A stretch of DNA of 64,000 bases from Azospira restricta (GCF_016858125.1 NZ_CP064781.1:2923501-2987500), one strand, 5' to 3'. Numbered from the stretch's first letter, positions 36,039-45,883 are shown. The notes: generated from the sequence alone by a model not told the origin. Program-made: numbers and translations.

Positions 36039-37430
36039 TCAGCGTTCGCGCAGCGCTTCGCTGCGGGCCTTGATGATCGGCTTCAGCAGATAGGACAGCA
36101 CCGATTTCTCGCCGGTGCGGATATGCACGGTGGTCAGCATGCCGGGGATGATCGGCAGGCGCTCCTTCGAGGCGCCGAAATGGTTGGCCTTGGTACGCAC
36201 GCGGACGAGGTAGAAGCTCTCGCCCTTGTCGTTGGTGATCGAGTCCGCGGTGATCGTTTCCAGCGTCGCGTCGAGCCCGCCGTAGACCGAGAAATCGTAG
36301 GCGGTCACCTTGACCATCGCGCTCTGCCCCGGGCGCAGGAAGCCGACGTCGGAGGGCCGGATCTTCGCCTCGATCAGCAAATTGTCCTCGATCGGGACGA
36401 TCTCCATCACCTCCATCCCCGGCTGGATGACGCCGCCGACGGTGGTCACCTTGATCGACTTGACGACGCCGGCGACCGGCGAGCGCACCGTGGTCCGCGC
36501 CAGACGGTCCTCGGCGGCGACGCTGGAGGCGCTCAGGCTCTCGAACTCGGCACGCGCCTGCGACAGCTCGACGCCGGCGTCCGAGCGGAACTTCGCCTGC
36601 GCGCCCTCGAGCTTGCTGTTGGCCTCGTGCAGGCTCGCCTCCATGCGCGGAATCGCCAGCCGCGTCGCGTCCAGCTCGCCGCGGATGTCGTTCGCTTGGC
36701 GCTCGAGGCGCAGCAGTTCGACGTCGGAAATCACCTGCTGCTTGGCCATCGGCCGCGTCAATTCGAGTTCGGCGGTGACCAGCCGGAAGCTCTCGGCGAG
36801 CTGCTGCGCCCTCGCCCGCTTCTCGACCAGTTCCTGATGCCGCTGCTGCACCTGCTGGCGGAGCACCGACAGCGTCGCTTCGATCTCGGCCTGGCGCGCG
36901 TTGTAGAGGGCGAATTCCTCGCGCAGGATCTGCGGGTTCTCCTTCATCACCTCGTTCGGCGCCGAGAAGGGGGCGCCGTTCGCCTCCGCCGTCAGCCGCG
37001 CCATCCGCGCCAGCAGCGCGTGGTACTTGGCCTTGGTTTCGCCGAGCGATGAGGAGAAGCGCGTCGGATCGATGTTCAGCACCACCTGGTCGCGCTGGAC
37101 GACGTCGCCGACCCGCACCGGAATCTTGCTGACGATGCCGCCCTCGAGGTTCTGGATGACCTGCACGTGGCTCGACGGAATGACCTTGCCGTCGCCGACG
37201 GTGATTTCCTCGAGGTTGGCCAGCGCCGCCCAGATCAGGAAAGCCAGCAGCAGCGCCAGCGAGCCGCGGACGATCAGGAACGAGGCGCGCGGCGGCCGCA
37301 TGAAGAACGCCGCCAGGCGGTCGGGCATGAAGCGCGCCTCGGCCCGCTCCTCCGGGGTCGCCGCCGCGCTCGGGAACAGCACGGCATCGAGCCATGCCCT
37401 GAATTTTTCGAGCAGTGCCTGCCTAGACAC
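36039..37430 (-). CDS. lapC: Type I secretion membrane-fusion protein (LapC-like, HlyD family)
   Basis: 463 residues. After a short cytoplasmic N-terminus a single membrane helix (LALLLAFLIWAALANL) is followed by a biotinyl-lipoyl half-domain, a long coiled coil (about residues 130-320) and a beta-barrel domain with the HlyD signature near the C-terminus. It bridges the ABC transporter LapB and the outer-membrane channel LapE. Its start overlaps the lapB stop by 8 bp, so translation is coupled. The operon runs leftward, convergent with lapD. Confidence 0.93.
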   Translation of the reverse strand: MSRQALLEKFRAWLDAVLFPSAAATPEERAEARFMPDRLAAFFMRPPRASFLIVRGSLALLLAFLIWAALANLEEITVGDGKVIPSSHVQVIQNLEGGIVSKIPVRVGDVVQRDQVVLNIDPTRFSSSLGETKAKYHALLARMARLTAEANGAPFSAPNEVMKENPQILREEFALYNARQAEIEATLSVLRQQVQQRHQELVEKRARAQQLAESFRLVTAELELTRPMAKQQVISDVELLRLERQANDIRGELDATRLAIPRMEASLHEANSKLEGAQAKFRSDAGVELSQARAEFESLSASSVAAEDRLARTTVRSPVAGVVKSIKVTTVGGVIQPGMEVMEIVPIEDNLLIEAKIRPSDVGFLRPGQSAMVKVTAYDFSVYGGLDATLETITADSITNDKGESFYLVRVRTKANHFGASKERLPIIPGMLTTVHIRTGEKSVLSYLLKPIIKARSEALRER

Positions 37431-39588
37431 GGATCTTGCCTCCCGACAGCGCTTCCAGCACGTGCTTCTTCTCTCCGTCGGCGACGATGCGTCCGCTGTC
37501 GAGGACGATCAGCCGGTCCACCAGGCTCAGCATCGACGCCCGGTGCGTCACCAGGATCATCGTGTGGCGGGCGCTCAGATGCTTCTCCAGCCGGGCCTTG
37601 AACAGTTCCTCGCTGCGGTTGTCGAGCGAGTTGGTCGGTTCGTCGAGCAGCAGCAGCGGCGGGTCGCGCATCAGCGCGCGGGCGATCGCGATGGCCTGGC
37701 GCTGGCCGCCGGAGAGGCTCTCGCCGCGCTCGCCGATCTGCATGTCGAGTCCCTTCGGATGGCGCCGGACGATGTCCATGACGCCGCCGATCTCGGCCGC
37801 GCGCAGCATCGCCTCGTCGTCGACGAAGAGGCCGCCGAGCATCAGGTTCTCGCGCACCGAGCCGGAGAAGAGGAAGACGTCCTGCGGCACGTAGCCGATG
37901 TTGTAGCGGATGTCGACCGGGTCCATCTGCTGCAGGTCGATGCCGTCGATCCAGACCGAGCCGGAACCCGGCTGGTAGAGGCCGAGGATCAGCTTCTCGA
38001 TCGTCGTCTTGCCCGATCCGACGCGGCCGATGATGCCGACCCGCTCGCCGGCCTTGACGCGGAACGAGACGTTGTCGAGCGCGCCGATCTCCTGGCCGGG
38101 ATAGGAGAACGAGACGCCGCGGAACTCGATGTTGCCCTCGAAGCCGGCGCGGCGGACGAAGCTCTTGCCGGCGGGCCGCTCGACCGGCATCTTCATCATC
38201 GCATCGATGCCCTGCAGCGCCACCTTCACCTGGTACATCCGCGTCATCAGCGCCGCGATCTGCGAGAAGGGCATCATCGCCCGCGTTACCAGCAGCGTGC
38301 AGGCAATCAGGCCGCCGACCGAGACGTTGCGCTCGCCGATCTGGTAGACGCCGACGATGACGACCAGCACGACCGCCAGGTTCTGCAGGAAGGCGGCCTG
38401 GTTGGTGATGACCGCCGACAGCAGCTTGGACGATAGCCCGCGCTCGCCGATCTCGCCGACCGCCTGCTCCCATTTGCGCTGGAAGTAGCCTTCGGCGCCG
38501 AGCGACTTCAGCGTATCGACGCCGCCCAGCGTCTCGATCAGCATCGCCTGCTTCTGCGTGGTCGCCTGCATCACCTTGCGCACCAGGTCGGAGAGCGTCG
38601 GCTGCAGCAGGACGCCGATGGCGATGGCGACCGGGATCAACACCAGCGGAACGACCACCACCCAGCCGCCGACCCACCAGATGATCAGCAGGAAGAGCAC
38701 GGCGAATGGCACGTCGATCAAGGTCGAGATCGACGCCGCGGTCATCAGGTCGCGGAAACCTTCGAACTCGTGCAGATGGTTGGCGAGGCTGCCGATCGAG
38801 CGTGGGCGGACCGCCGAACGCAGTGCCAGGATGCGCTCGAAGATCGACGACAGCAGGATGACGTCGATCTGCTTGCCGGCGAGATCGAGAAAGTAGCCGC
38901 GCAGCCCGCGCATCACGAAGTCGAAGCAGTAGGCGATGAACAGGCCGATCGCCAGCGTCCACAGGGTCTCGTACGCCTCGTTCGGGACCACCCGGTCGTA
39001 GACGTTCATGATGAACAGCGGCGTCAGCAGCGCGAAGACGTTGATCAGGAACGAGGCGACCAGCACCTCGCCGTAGATCGGGTAGGCATACCTGAGGACG
39101 CCCCAGAACCAGTGCTGCGGCTTGGGCACCGCGGCGTGCGCGGCCTCCTCGGCGTACTTGAAGCCGGGCTTCACGTAGATCACGCTGCCGTCGTAGAGCG
39201 CGGCGAGCTTGTCGGCGGACATCACCACTTCGCCACCGGATTCGGGCTGCAGCAGCGTCCAGCTGCTGCGATCCTCGCTGCAGCGGAGCGCGACGCAGGC
39301 GCCGCGCGACTTGAGCAGCAGCAACGCCGGCAGCGTGCTCGGCGAGATGTCGTCCAGCCCGCGCAGCATGACCCGCGCCGACATCCCGGCGCGCGCGGCG
39401 GCACGGACGAAGAGCTCGGGCGTCAGGCGGCCGTCGACCAGCGGCAGGCCGGATACCAGGGTTTCGGTCGAGAACGGCTGCTGGTAGTAGCGGGTCAGGA
39501 TCGCCAGGCAGTCAGCCAGCGGATCGTGGGGAAAGATCGCCGAGCGCGGGACTTCCCATTTCTCAGCCGTGCCACTTACCGTGTCCAT
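37423..39588 (-). CDS. lapB: Type I secretion ABC transporter (LapB-like)
   Basis: 721 residues. An N-terminal C39-peptidase-like domain (about 1-140) lacks the canonical protease motif, keeping only the DCLAILTRYY start typical of LapB. It would therefore act as a recognition domain rather than cleave. Six membrane helices follow, then the ABC ATPase with GRVGSGKTT, LSGGQRQAI and LLLLDEPTNSLD. It drives adhesin export. The gene is upstream of lapC and overlaps it by 8 bp. Confidence 0.93.
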   Translation of the reverse strand: MDTVSGTAEKWEVPRSAIFPHDPLADCLAILTRYYQQPFSTETLVSGLPLVDGRLTPELFVRAAARAGMSARVMLRGLDDISPSTLPALLLLKSRGACVALRCSEDRSSWTLLQPESGGEVVMSADKLAALYDGSVIYVKPGFKYAEEAAHAAVPKPQHWFWGVLRYAYPIYGEVLVASFLINVFALLTPLFIMNVYDRVVPNEAYETLWTLAIGLFIAYCFDFVMRGLRGYFLDLAGKQIDVILLSSIFERILALRSAVRPRSIGSLANHLHEFEGFRDLMTAASISTLIDVPFAVLFLLIIWWVGGWVVVVPLVLIPVAIAIGVLLQPTLSDLVRKVMQATTQKQAMLIETLGGVDTLKSLGAEGYFQRKWEQAVGEIGERGLSSKLLSAVITNQAAFLQNLAVVLVVIVGVYQIGERNVSVGGLIACTLLVTRAMMPFSQIAALMTRMYQVKVALQGIDAMMKMPVERPAGKSFVRRAGFEGNIEFRGVSFSYPGQEIGALDNVSFRVKAGERVGIIGRVGSGKTTIEKLILGLYQPGSGSVWIDGIDLQQMDPVDIRYNIGYVPQDVFLFSGSVRENLMLGGLFVDDEAMLRAAEIGGVMDIVRRHPKGLDMQIGERGESLSGGQRQAIAIARALMRDPPLLLLDEPTNSLDNRSEELFKARLEKHLSARHTMILVTHRASMLSLVDRLIVLDSGRIVADGEKKHVLEALSGGKIRV

Positions 39589-39726
39589 TCAAGCCCCAGT
39601 CAGGATGCCGCGCCAGCTGCCGCCGGCGCCGCTGCGAGAGGTTTCTAGCGGGATACAGATCGCTGTGGATCAGACGCGGACAGGTTATTCCATTCCATTA
39701 GGGAAACGCAAACGCTTTTCCATATT

Positions 39727-40677
39727 TCACTTTGCCGACACAATGGCCGAAGCACCGGCCGCTGCGGCCGGCAGCGCAGCAAGGCTGCGGCCGGAAAAGC
39801 CGAGCACGCGGGACACGTAGAGCACCGTCTCCATGTACGGCGGAATGCCGCGATAGCGGTCCACCGCCCCCTCACCGGCGTTGTAGGCGGCGACCATGCG
39901 TACCGTGTCGCCCTGGTAGTACTGCTGCAGCCAGCGCAGGTAGGCGAGGCCGCCGCGGATGTTCTGCTCGGCGTCGAACGGCCGCTTCACGTTGAAGCGC
40001 TCCGCCGTTTCCGGGATCAGCTGCATCACCCCCATCGCCCGCTTCGGCGAGACTGCCCATGGGTCGAGGTTGGATTCGACCGTGGCGACGGCCAGCGCCA
40101 GCCGCGGATCGATGCCGAAACGCGGTGCCAGCTGGCGGATCAGCGCGACGATTTTCCGGCGCGGCGGCGGCAGCCCGGAGACGTAGCGGTCGAGGTCGAA
40201 ATTCGCCATCTGCAGGATCGCGCCGGTGTCCTCGGCGCAGGCCAGCGACGCCATCGGCAGCTCGTCGTTGAGGCGCTCCAGCGCTTCCCTCGCCTCGTGG
40301 TGGCCGAGCTGGCTCGCCGCCGCGAAGAGGCAGGCGGCATAGTTCAGCTGCGCCGGGCCGAAACCCAGCGACAACTGGATGCGGCCGGCGCGATAGAAGC
40401 CTTCGGCGCTGCCCAATTTTCCCGCCTGACCGTAGAGCGCGGAAGCGACCAGCGGATTGCGATGCACGCCCAGGCCGGCCTCGCTGGCCCACGCTTGCGC
40501 GAGCAGCGCACGCACCTGCGGCGCCTCGCCGTCGTCGGCGACCGGCGCCTGCGTTGCCAGGCAGGAAAGCGCGAGGAAGACGGCAGCAAGAATGCCGCCG
40601 GCCGCAAGGATGCCGCGCCACATTCCCCGGGCCGGACGACCGCGAGGAACGGAGAAAGCGAACGGCACCAGGATCAT
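39727..40677 (-). CDS. Lytic transglycosylase (SLT domain) upstream of lapBC
   Basis: 316 residues from ATG 40677, which is preceded by AGGAGG. A membrane anchor or signal at residues 20-40 (GGILAAVFLALSCLA) leads into a TPR/Sel1-like helical region, then an SLT domain with the catalytic Glu in ATVESNLDPWAVSPK and MGVMQLIPETAERF. It would cleave peptidoglycan in the periplasm. It lies 138 bp upstream of lapB on the same strand and may help build a passage for the secretion apparatus; that link is positional inference. The hydrophobic segment ends in SCLAT, with a possible but unproven lipidation Cys. Confidence 0.82.
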   Translation of the reverse strand: MILVPFAFSVPRGRPARGMWRGILAAGGILAAVFLALSCLATQAPVADDGEAPQVRALLAQAWASEAGLGVHRNPLVASALYGQAGKLGSAEGFYRAGRIQLSLGFGPAQLNYAACLFAAASQLGHHEAREALERLNDELPMASLACAEDTGAILQMANFDLDRYVSGLPPPRRKIVALIRQLAPRFGIDPRLALAVATVESNLDPWAVSPKRAMGVMQLIPETAERFNVKRPFDAEQNIRGGLAYLRWLQQYYQGDTVRMVAAYNAGEGAVDRYRGIPPYMETVLYVSRVLGFSGRSLAALPAAAAGASAIVSAK

Positions 40678-40788
40678 GACGATCCTCCTGCATTCCGCAG
40701 CGGGCAATGCCTCCGGCCGGGGGCGGCCGCCCGAAACGGACACGACAAGCTGGTTTCCCGGCAGTCGATCCTCTACAATTCCGGCCGT

Positions 40789-40872
40789 GCGGACGTGGCG
40801 GAATTGGTAGACGCACCAGATTTAGGTTCTGGCGCCCTCGGCGTGAGAGTTCGAGTCTCTCCGTCCGCACCA
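40789..40872 (+). tRNA. tRNA-Leu (TAG)
   Basis: The 84-nt sequence starts GCGGACGTGGCGGAATTGG and folds with anticodon TAG in the TTTAGGT loop (CCAGA/TCTGG stem), a long variable arm, T-loop TTCGAGT and an encoded CCA. A TACAAT at 40774-40779 is a likely -10. It separates the Lap and Tad loci. Confidence 0.97.
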
Positions 40873-40877
40873 CCCCA

Positions 40878-42491
40878 CTACTGCGCGCCGGCCGCGGCCA
40901 GCATCGCCGGCGTCTCGAGATCGCTTCCGTTGAGCGCAAAACTGCGCGGCAGATCGCGACCGAGCACCACGCGCACATCGGCGCGCGGATCTAGCCTCGC
41001 CTGATAGATCACCTTCGCCGACTGCGGGAAGCGGCGAGCCAGCGAATTCGCCTGCGGCTCGAAGCCCTCGCGGTACTGCACCACGGTCACCCGCGTGCGG
41101 TACGGCTTCTCGTTGGTGACCCGGATCCGGCCGAAGCCCTTGTCGGCCAGCGTGCCGCGCACCCGGCGGGCCATTCCCTCGACACCATTGCCGTTCGACA
41201 CTTCCAGGCGGAAACGTTCCGTCGGCGTCGCAAGCAGCGGCTGCCCCGGGACCAGCCGCGGGCTGGCCGCTGGCACCGTGGTCGGAATCGTTGCCGGAGC
41301 CTCGGCCGGGGTCGGGGTCGCAACCGGGGCCGCAACCGGGGTCGCAACCGGGGTCGCAACCGGGGCCGCAACCGGGGCCGCAACCGGGGCCGCAACCGGG
41401 GCCGCAACCGGGGCCGCAACCGGAGCCGCAACCGGAGCCGCAACCGGAGCCGCAATCGGAGCCGCAATCGGAGCCGCAATCGGAGCTGTCACAGGGGCCG
41501 TCACAGGGGCTGCAATCGGGGCCGCGACCGGTGTGGCGACCGGCGACGCCATGGGAGTCGCAGCGGCAACCACAGCCGCCGGCCGGATGGTGTCGGCGGC
41601 TGTGGCCTTCAGTTCGGCCACCGCGCCCTCCCTGGGCGGCGATGTGCTTACCGTCGATACCGCCGCCTCTGCTGGCACCGGCTGCGATGCCGCAGACGTC
41701 TCGCGCACCGCTACCTGCGTAATCTCCGCCTCCCGCGTCGGCACCACGACCTGGACCTCGCTTTCCGAAGCACGCGCCACCACGACGACAACCGCGCCCG
41801 GTGCCCCGACATCCTGATAGCTCAAGCGGCTGGCCGAAACCGCAGCGGGGCGCACCGTCGGCTCGACCACCTTCACCGCCGAGCGGGCATCGGCAACCGG
41901 CACCGCCGGCAACACGACGACGCCCGTTGTCGCCGAGGGAGCGGCAGCGGGCGGTGTCGCCGCATCGACAGCCGCCATCGCACGCCGCGGCGCAGCGACG
42001 ATGCCGGCCGCCTCCAGCGCGCTCGCGAGATTGGTGCGCACGCTGCGATTGTTCGGATCGAGGCGCAGCCCTTCTTCGAGGACGAGGATCGCCTCGTCGG
42101 TCTTCCCCTGCAACAGCAGGATGCGGCCGAGGTTACCCTGGATATGGGCAGCCTTCGGCGCCGCCTGCGCCGCCGCCCGGAACTCGCTCTCTGCCGCAGC
42201 CAGCTGGCCGCGCCCGGCGAGAACGGCACCGAGCGCGTTGTGCGCTTCGGCATGGCCGGCGTCGATCTGCAGCACGCGGCGGAAGGACTGCTCGGCCTGC
42301 GCCAGACGCTCCTGTCCCTGATGGTAGCGGCCGAGCTGGTACCAGGCGTCGGCACTGCCCTCACTGCTGACGCGCTGCAGCGGTTTGATGCTGCTGTACC
42401 CGCCATAGCCTCCCGAACCGGAACCCGATGCGCAACCGACGACCACGAGCGCGGCCAGGGCCGCCTGCACCGCAACTGACAGTTTGTCCAT
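40878..42491 (-). CDS. Tad-locus lipoprotein with TPR repeats, Pro-Ala linker and LytR_C domain
   Basis: 537 residues. The N-terminus ends in a lipobox (LVVVGCASG), so it is probably a lipoprotein. TPR repeats span about 45-150 (WYQLGRYHQGQERLAQAEQ and following), as in TadD. A Pro/Val/Ala-rich linker at about 320-391 is made of roughly 18 tetrapeptides such as PVAA and PIAA. A LytR_C domain closes the protein (LEVSNGNGVEGMARRVR). The linker could span the periplasm, with the LytR_C end reaching the cell wall or pilus machinery (inference). It is the last gene of the Tad locus, 26 bp after tadC. Confidence 0.78.
   Translation of the reverse strand: MDKLSVAVQAALAALVVVGCASGSGSGGYGGYSSIKPLQRVSSEGSADAWYQLGRYHQGQERLAQAEQSFRRVLQIDAGHAEAHNALGAVLAGRGQLAAAESEFRAAAQAAPKAAHIQGNLGRILLLQGKTDEAILVLEEGLRLDPNNRSVRTNLASALEAAGIVAAPRRAMAAVDAATPPAAAPSATTGVVVLPAVPVADARSAVKVVEPTVRPAAVSASRLSYQDVGAPGAVVVVVARASESEVQVVVPTREAEITQVAVRETSAASQPVPAEAAVSTVSTSPPREGAVAELKATAADTIRPAAVVAAATPMASPVATPVAAPIAAPVTAPVTAPIAAPIAAPIAAPVAAPVAAPVAAPVAAPVAAPVAAPVAAPVATPVATPVAAPVATPTPAEAPATIPTTVPAASPRLVPGQPLLATPTERFRLEVSNGNGVEGMARRVRGTLADKGFGRIRVTNEKPYRTRVTVVQYREGFEPQANSLARRFPQSAKVIYQARLDPRADVRVVLGRDLPRSFALNGSDLETPAMLAAAGAQ
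41317..41532. repeat. 12-bp minisatellite, 18 units, in the tadD-like gene
   Basis: The segment is exactly 18 units of 12 bp with consensus GYCGCAACCGGG. On the coding strand it encodes Pro-[Val/Ile]-[Ala/Thr]-[Ala/Thr] tetrapeptides. The unit is a multiple of three, so unit gain or loss would change linker length without a frameshift. Confidence 0.9.
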
Positions 42492-42517
42492 GATGACCTC
42501 CTAGCCCGGAAGTTTCT

Positions 42518-43474
42518 TCAACGCGCCCCGGCCAAGGTCGGCAGCAGGATGCGGTAGATCTGGATGAAGCCGGGACCGAGCAGCACCAGCAGCATCGTCG
42601 GAAAAATGCAGAAGATCAGCGGGAAGAGCAGCTTCAGCGCAATCTTGGCAGCCGCCTCCTCCGCGCGCAGGCGACGCTTCGTGCGCAACGTGTCGGCATG
42701 CACGCGTAGCGAATCGGCGATGCTGGTGCCGAAGCGCTCGGCCTGGATCAGCATCGCCACCAGCGTGTCGACATCCTCGACGCCGGTGCGCAGCGCCAGG
42801 TTGCGCAAGGCGTTTTCCTTGCTGCTGCCGGCGCGAAGCTCCAGGGTGACCAGGGTCAGTTCTTCGGCGAGCGGCGCACTCTTCAGCCGCATTTCATCCG
42901 CCACGCGCTGCAGCGCGGCATCCAGGCCCAGCCCCGCCTCGACGCAGACGGTCAGCAGGTCGAGGGCATCGGGAAACGACTCGAATATCTCCCGCTTCCG
43001 CGTTTCGACGAGGTGTGAAAGGACGCCGTTGGGAAGGTAATAGCCGAAGCCGCCGAGCAGCATCAGCAGCAGAAAAACCATCTGCGGCTTGACCGAAGCA
43101 CCGGAGAGCGTGACGTAGAAGAAGAAAAGCAGCGGCAGGCCGACCGAGAAGATGATCTTTGCGGCGAAGAACAGCGTCGGCGCCGTCTTGCTGCGGAAAC
43201 CCGCGTTCATGAAGCGGATGCGCAACGCCGACCCTTCCCAGCCGGTTTCCGGCAGCTGCAGCCGAGCGATCGGGCTCGCCGCCTTGACGATACGCTCGAT
43301 CCACTGGCCCTGCGGCGGTACCTTGGGCACCTCCAGTTCGTTGCCGAGCATCTCGCGCAGCCGCTGACGGACGGGGTTCGGCGTCATCAGCAGCATGACC
43401 CCCATCACGACACCGAACACGAAGAGGAAGATCAGGATGAGGAAGATGATCTGCAGGGTGTTCGCGGTATCCAT
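42518..43474 (-). CDS. tadC: Tad secretion inner-membrane protein TadC
   Basis: 318 residues. One N-terminal helix (IIFLILIFLFVFGVVMGVML) and three further helices flank a GspF/T2SF domain (FPDALDLLTVCVEAGLGLDAA through AERFGTSIADSL). It forms the inner-membrane platform with TadB, on which TadA acts. It follows tadB by 33 bp. The length matches the family. Confidence 0.92.
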   Translation of the reverse strand: MDTANTLQIIFLILIFLFVFGVVMGVMLLMTPNPVRQRLREMLGNELEVPKVPPQGQWIERIVKAASPIARLQLPETGWEGSALRIRFMNAGFRSKTAPTLFFAAKIIFSVGLPLLFFFYVTLSGASVKPQMVFLLLMLLGGFGYYLPNGVLSHLVETRKREIFESFPDALDLLTVCVEAGLGLDAALQRVADEMRLKSAPLAEELTLVTLELRAGSSKENALRNLALRTGVEDVDTLVAMLIQAERFGTSIADSLRVHADTLRTKRRLRAEEAAAKIALKLLFPLIFCIFPTMLLVLLGPGFIQIYRILLPTLAGAR

Positions 43475-43507
43475 GGTTTGGCCTTTTTCTTCTCTGGCGA
43501 TCCCGAA

Positions 43508-44485
43508 TCAGACGTGGATGCGGATGATCTTGCGCATCCAGACGAAGCCAACCAGCATCATCATCGCCGCACCGGCGATGAATCTCTGGCCGATCGCATC
43601 GGTCCACAACACGCCGATGAAGGCGGGATTGATCAGATAGATGATGAAACCCGTGGCGAATGGCAGCAGGCCGAGAATCCACGCCGAAAGTCGTCCCTCG
43701 GCCGAGAGCACGCGAATCTTGCCGAGCAGTTTCAGGCGGTCGCGGATGATGGTGCTGATGTTGTTCAGGATTTCCGACAGGTTGCCGCCGGTTTCGCGCT
43801 GGATCAGCACGGCGATGACGAAGTAGCGCAGGTCCATGCTGGGCACCCGCACCGCCAGGTTGGTCAGCGCCGCCTGCATCGAAATGCCATAGTTGACCTC
43901 GTCGAAGGCGATGCGGAACTCGTTGGCGATCGGATCGGACATCTCGTCGCCGACCATTTTCAGCGCACTCGGGAAGGCATGCCCCGCACGCAGCGCCCGG
44001 CCGATCAGGTCGAGGGCCTCCGGCAGCTGCTCCTCGAACTTTTCGAGCCGCTGCTGGCGCTTGCGCAGCACGTAGAAGAACGGCAGCGACGCCACTGCGG
44101 CCCCGACGACAAGCTGGAACAAGAGCGCCGGCGACAGGATGCGGCCGACGACGACGCCGACGACAAAGGCGAGCGCCGACAGCGCGAAGAAGCGGCCGAC
44201 CGTCCACGGCAATCCCGACTGCTCCAGCAGACGGTCGAGCTGATGCACGCGCGGCACCTGCAGCAGCGCCTTGGCCAGCGCAGGCGCTTCGGCGAGCAAG
44301 CGCTGCTTGAGCAGCAGCGGCTGGTCGTCGCCCTTGTGGGCACCGGCCGACATCAGTCGGATGCGCCGGGCGATGCGCTGCGCTTCCGGACCGCGGGTGG
44401 TGTTCCACCAGATCAGCACCGCTTCCGCCAGCAGCGTGACGGCGATGAAGATCAGCACGATGAAGAGGTAGAAGAGATAGTCCAT
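43508..44485 (-). CDS. tadB: Tad secretion inner-membrane protein TadB
   Basis: 325 residues. Membrane helices at the N-terminus (YLFIVLIFIAVTLLAEAVLI), middle and C-terminus flank a GspF-type domain (LPEALDLIGRALRAGHAFPSAL, ETGGNLSEIL). It pairs with TadC. It lies 27 bp after tadA. Confidence 0.92.
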   Translation of the reverse strand: MDYLFYLFIVLIFIAVTLLAEAVLIWWNTTRGPEAQRIARRIRLMSAGAHKGDDQPLLLKQRLLAEAPALAKALLQVPRVHQLDRLLEQSGLPWTVGRFFALSALAFVVGVVVGRILSPALLFQLVVGAAVASLPFFYVLRKRQQRLEKFEEQLPEALDLIGRALRAGHAFPSALKMVGDEMSDPIANEFRIAFDEVNYGISMQAALTNLAVRVPSMDLRYFVIAVLIQRETGGNLSEILNNISTIIRDRLKLLGKIRVLSAEGRLSAWILGLLPFATGFIIYLINPAFIGVLWTDAIGQRFIAGAAMMMLVGFVWMRKIIRIHV

Positions 44486-44512
44486 GAGCCGGCTCCCGGG
44501 TTGTCGCCTCGC

Positions 44513-45862
44513 CTATTCGAAATGCCGCGACGGATCGAAGAGGTTGTCGGAAACCTGCACGCCGAAGGTGCGCAGGCGCTCGACGAAGCGCGGGCGCACT
44601 CCGCTGGCGGCGAAATAGCCTGCCACCCGGCCGGCGCCATCGATGCCGGTCTGGTGGAAGGCGAACACTTCCTGCATCGTGATGACCTCGCCCTCCATGC
44701 CGGTGATTTCGTGGATGCTGGTCACCTTGCGCTTGCCGTCAGTCAGCCGCGAGGTCTGCACTACGACCGAGATCGCCGAACTGATCTGCTGCCGCACCAC
44801 GCGCGACGGCAGGTTCAGCCCGGCCATGCCGACCATGTTCTCGAGGCGGGTCAACGCATCGCGCGCGGTGTTCGCGTGGATCGTCGCCATCGACCCCTCG
44901 TGGCCGGTGTTCATCGCCTGCAGCATGTCCATCGCCTCCGGGCCGCGCACCTCGCCGAGGATGATGCGGTCGGGGCGCATGCGCAGCGCGTTGCGTACCA
45001 GCGCCCGCTGCGCCACTTCGCCCTTGCCCTCGATGTTCGCCGGCCGCGTTTCGAGACGGACGACGTGCGGCTGCTGCAGCTGAAGCTCAGCGGCATCCTC
45101 GATGGTGATGATCCGCTCGTCTTCAGGAATGAAGCCCGACAGGATGTTGAGCAGCGTCGTCTTGCCGCTACCGGTACCGCCCGAGACGAGGATATTCACT
45201 TTCGCCTTCGCCAGCCCTTCCAGGATCTCCGCCATCGGCCCCGTCAAGGTCTTGAACTCGATGATGTCGGCCATCGTCAGCGGCGTCACCGAAAAACGCC
45301 GGATGGAGAGGATCGGCCCGTCGATCGCCAGCGGCGGGATGATCGCGTTCACCCGCGACCCATCGACGAGGCGGGCGTCGACCATCGGGCTCGATTCGTC
45401 GATGCGGCGACCGACGCGGGAGACGATCTTGTCGATGATCTTCATCAGGTGCGCATCGTCGTAGAAGCTGACGTTGGTCTGCTCCAGCTTGCCGCGGCGC
45501 TCGACGAAGACCTGGTTGTGCGTGTTCACCAGGATGTCGGAAATGGTCGGGTCGGCGAGCAGCGGCTCCAGCGGTCCCAGGCCGAGCATCTCGTACTGGA
45601 TGTCGCGGACCAGGTTTTGCCGCTCCGTGGTGTTGAGGACAACGTCACTTTCCTCAAGGAGACGCTCGACCAGATCCTTCAGCTCGTCGCGCAACTGGTC
45701 GCTGCCGATCCGCTGCATCCGCTCCAGGTCGACCCGCTCCAGCAGGCTCTGATGCAGGCGCACCTTCAGATCCTGATACGACTTGCTGCCCATGCCGGCA
45801 CGGTTTTCGCCGGCGCGGCTGCTGCCGCTTTCGAATTCGCTCAGGCGTTCTCTCAGGGACAT
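44513..45862 (-). CDS. tadA: Tad secretion ATPase TadA (CpaF)
   Basis: 449 residues. Residues 1-140 form the N-terminal domain. The motor domain has Walker [12 protein letters not shown], an Asp box ([14 protein letters not shown]), Walker B ([14 protein letters not shown]) and the His box ([13 protein letters not shown]). All are intact. It powers pilin assembly by TadB/TadC. AGGAGCG precedes the ATG. Confidence 0.95.
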   Translation of the reverse strand: MSLRERLSEFESGSSRAGENRAGMGSKSYQDLKVRLHQSLLERVDLERMQRIGSDQLRDELKDLVERLLEESDVVLNTTERQNLVRDIQYEMLGLGPLEPLLADPTISDILVNTHNQVFVERRGKLEQTNVSFYDDAHLMKIIDKIVSRVGRRIDESSPMVDARLVDGSRVNAIIPPLAIDGPILSIRRFSVTPLTMADIIEFKTLTGPMAEILEGLAKAKVNILVSGGTGSGKTTLLNILSGFIPEDERIITIEDAAELQLQQPHVVRLETRPANIEGKGEVAQRALVRNALRMRPDRIILGEVRGPEAMDMLQAMNTGHEGSMATIHANTARDALTRLENMVGMAGLNLPSRVVRQQISSAISVVVQTSRLTDGKRKVTSIHEITGMEGEVITMQEVFAFHQTGIDGAGRVAGYFAASGVRPRFVERLRTFGVQVSDNLFDPSRHFE

Positions 45863-45883
45863 GACTCGCTCCTAAAGCTCGTT

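Noticed and set aside
41087-41479. Open frame coding a long Arg-Leu/Arg-Pro repeat, and similar frames on both strands
   Set aside because: It is a shadow of the 12-bp minisatellite, whose unit has no stop in any frame. The TPR/LytR_C frame is the real one.
41317-41532. Possible CRISPR array
   Set aside because: Units are contiguous 12-mers without unique spacers and lie inside a coding frame.
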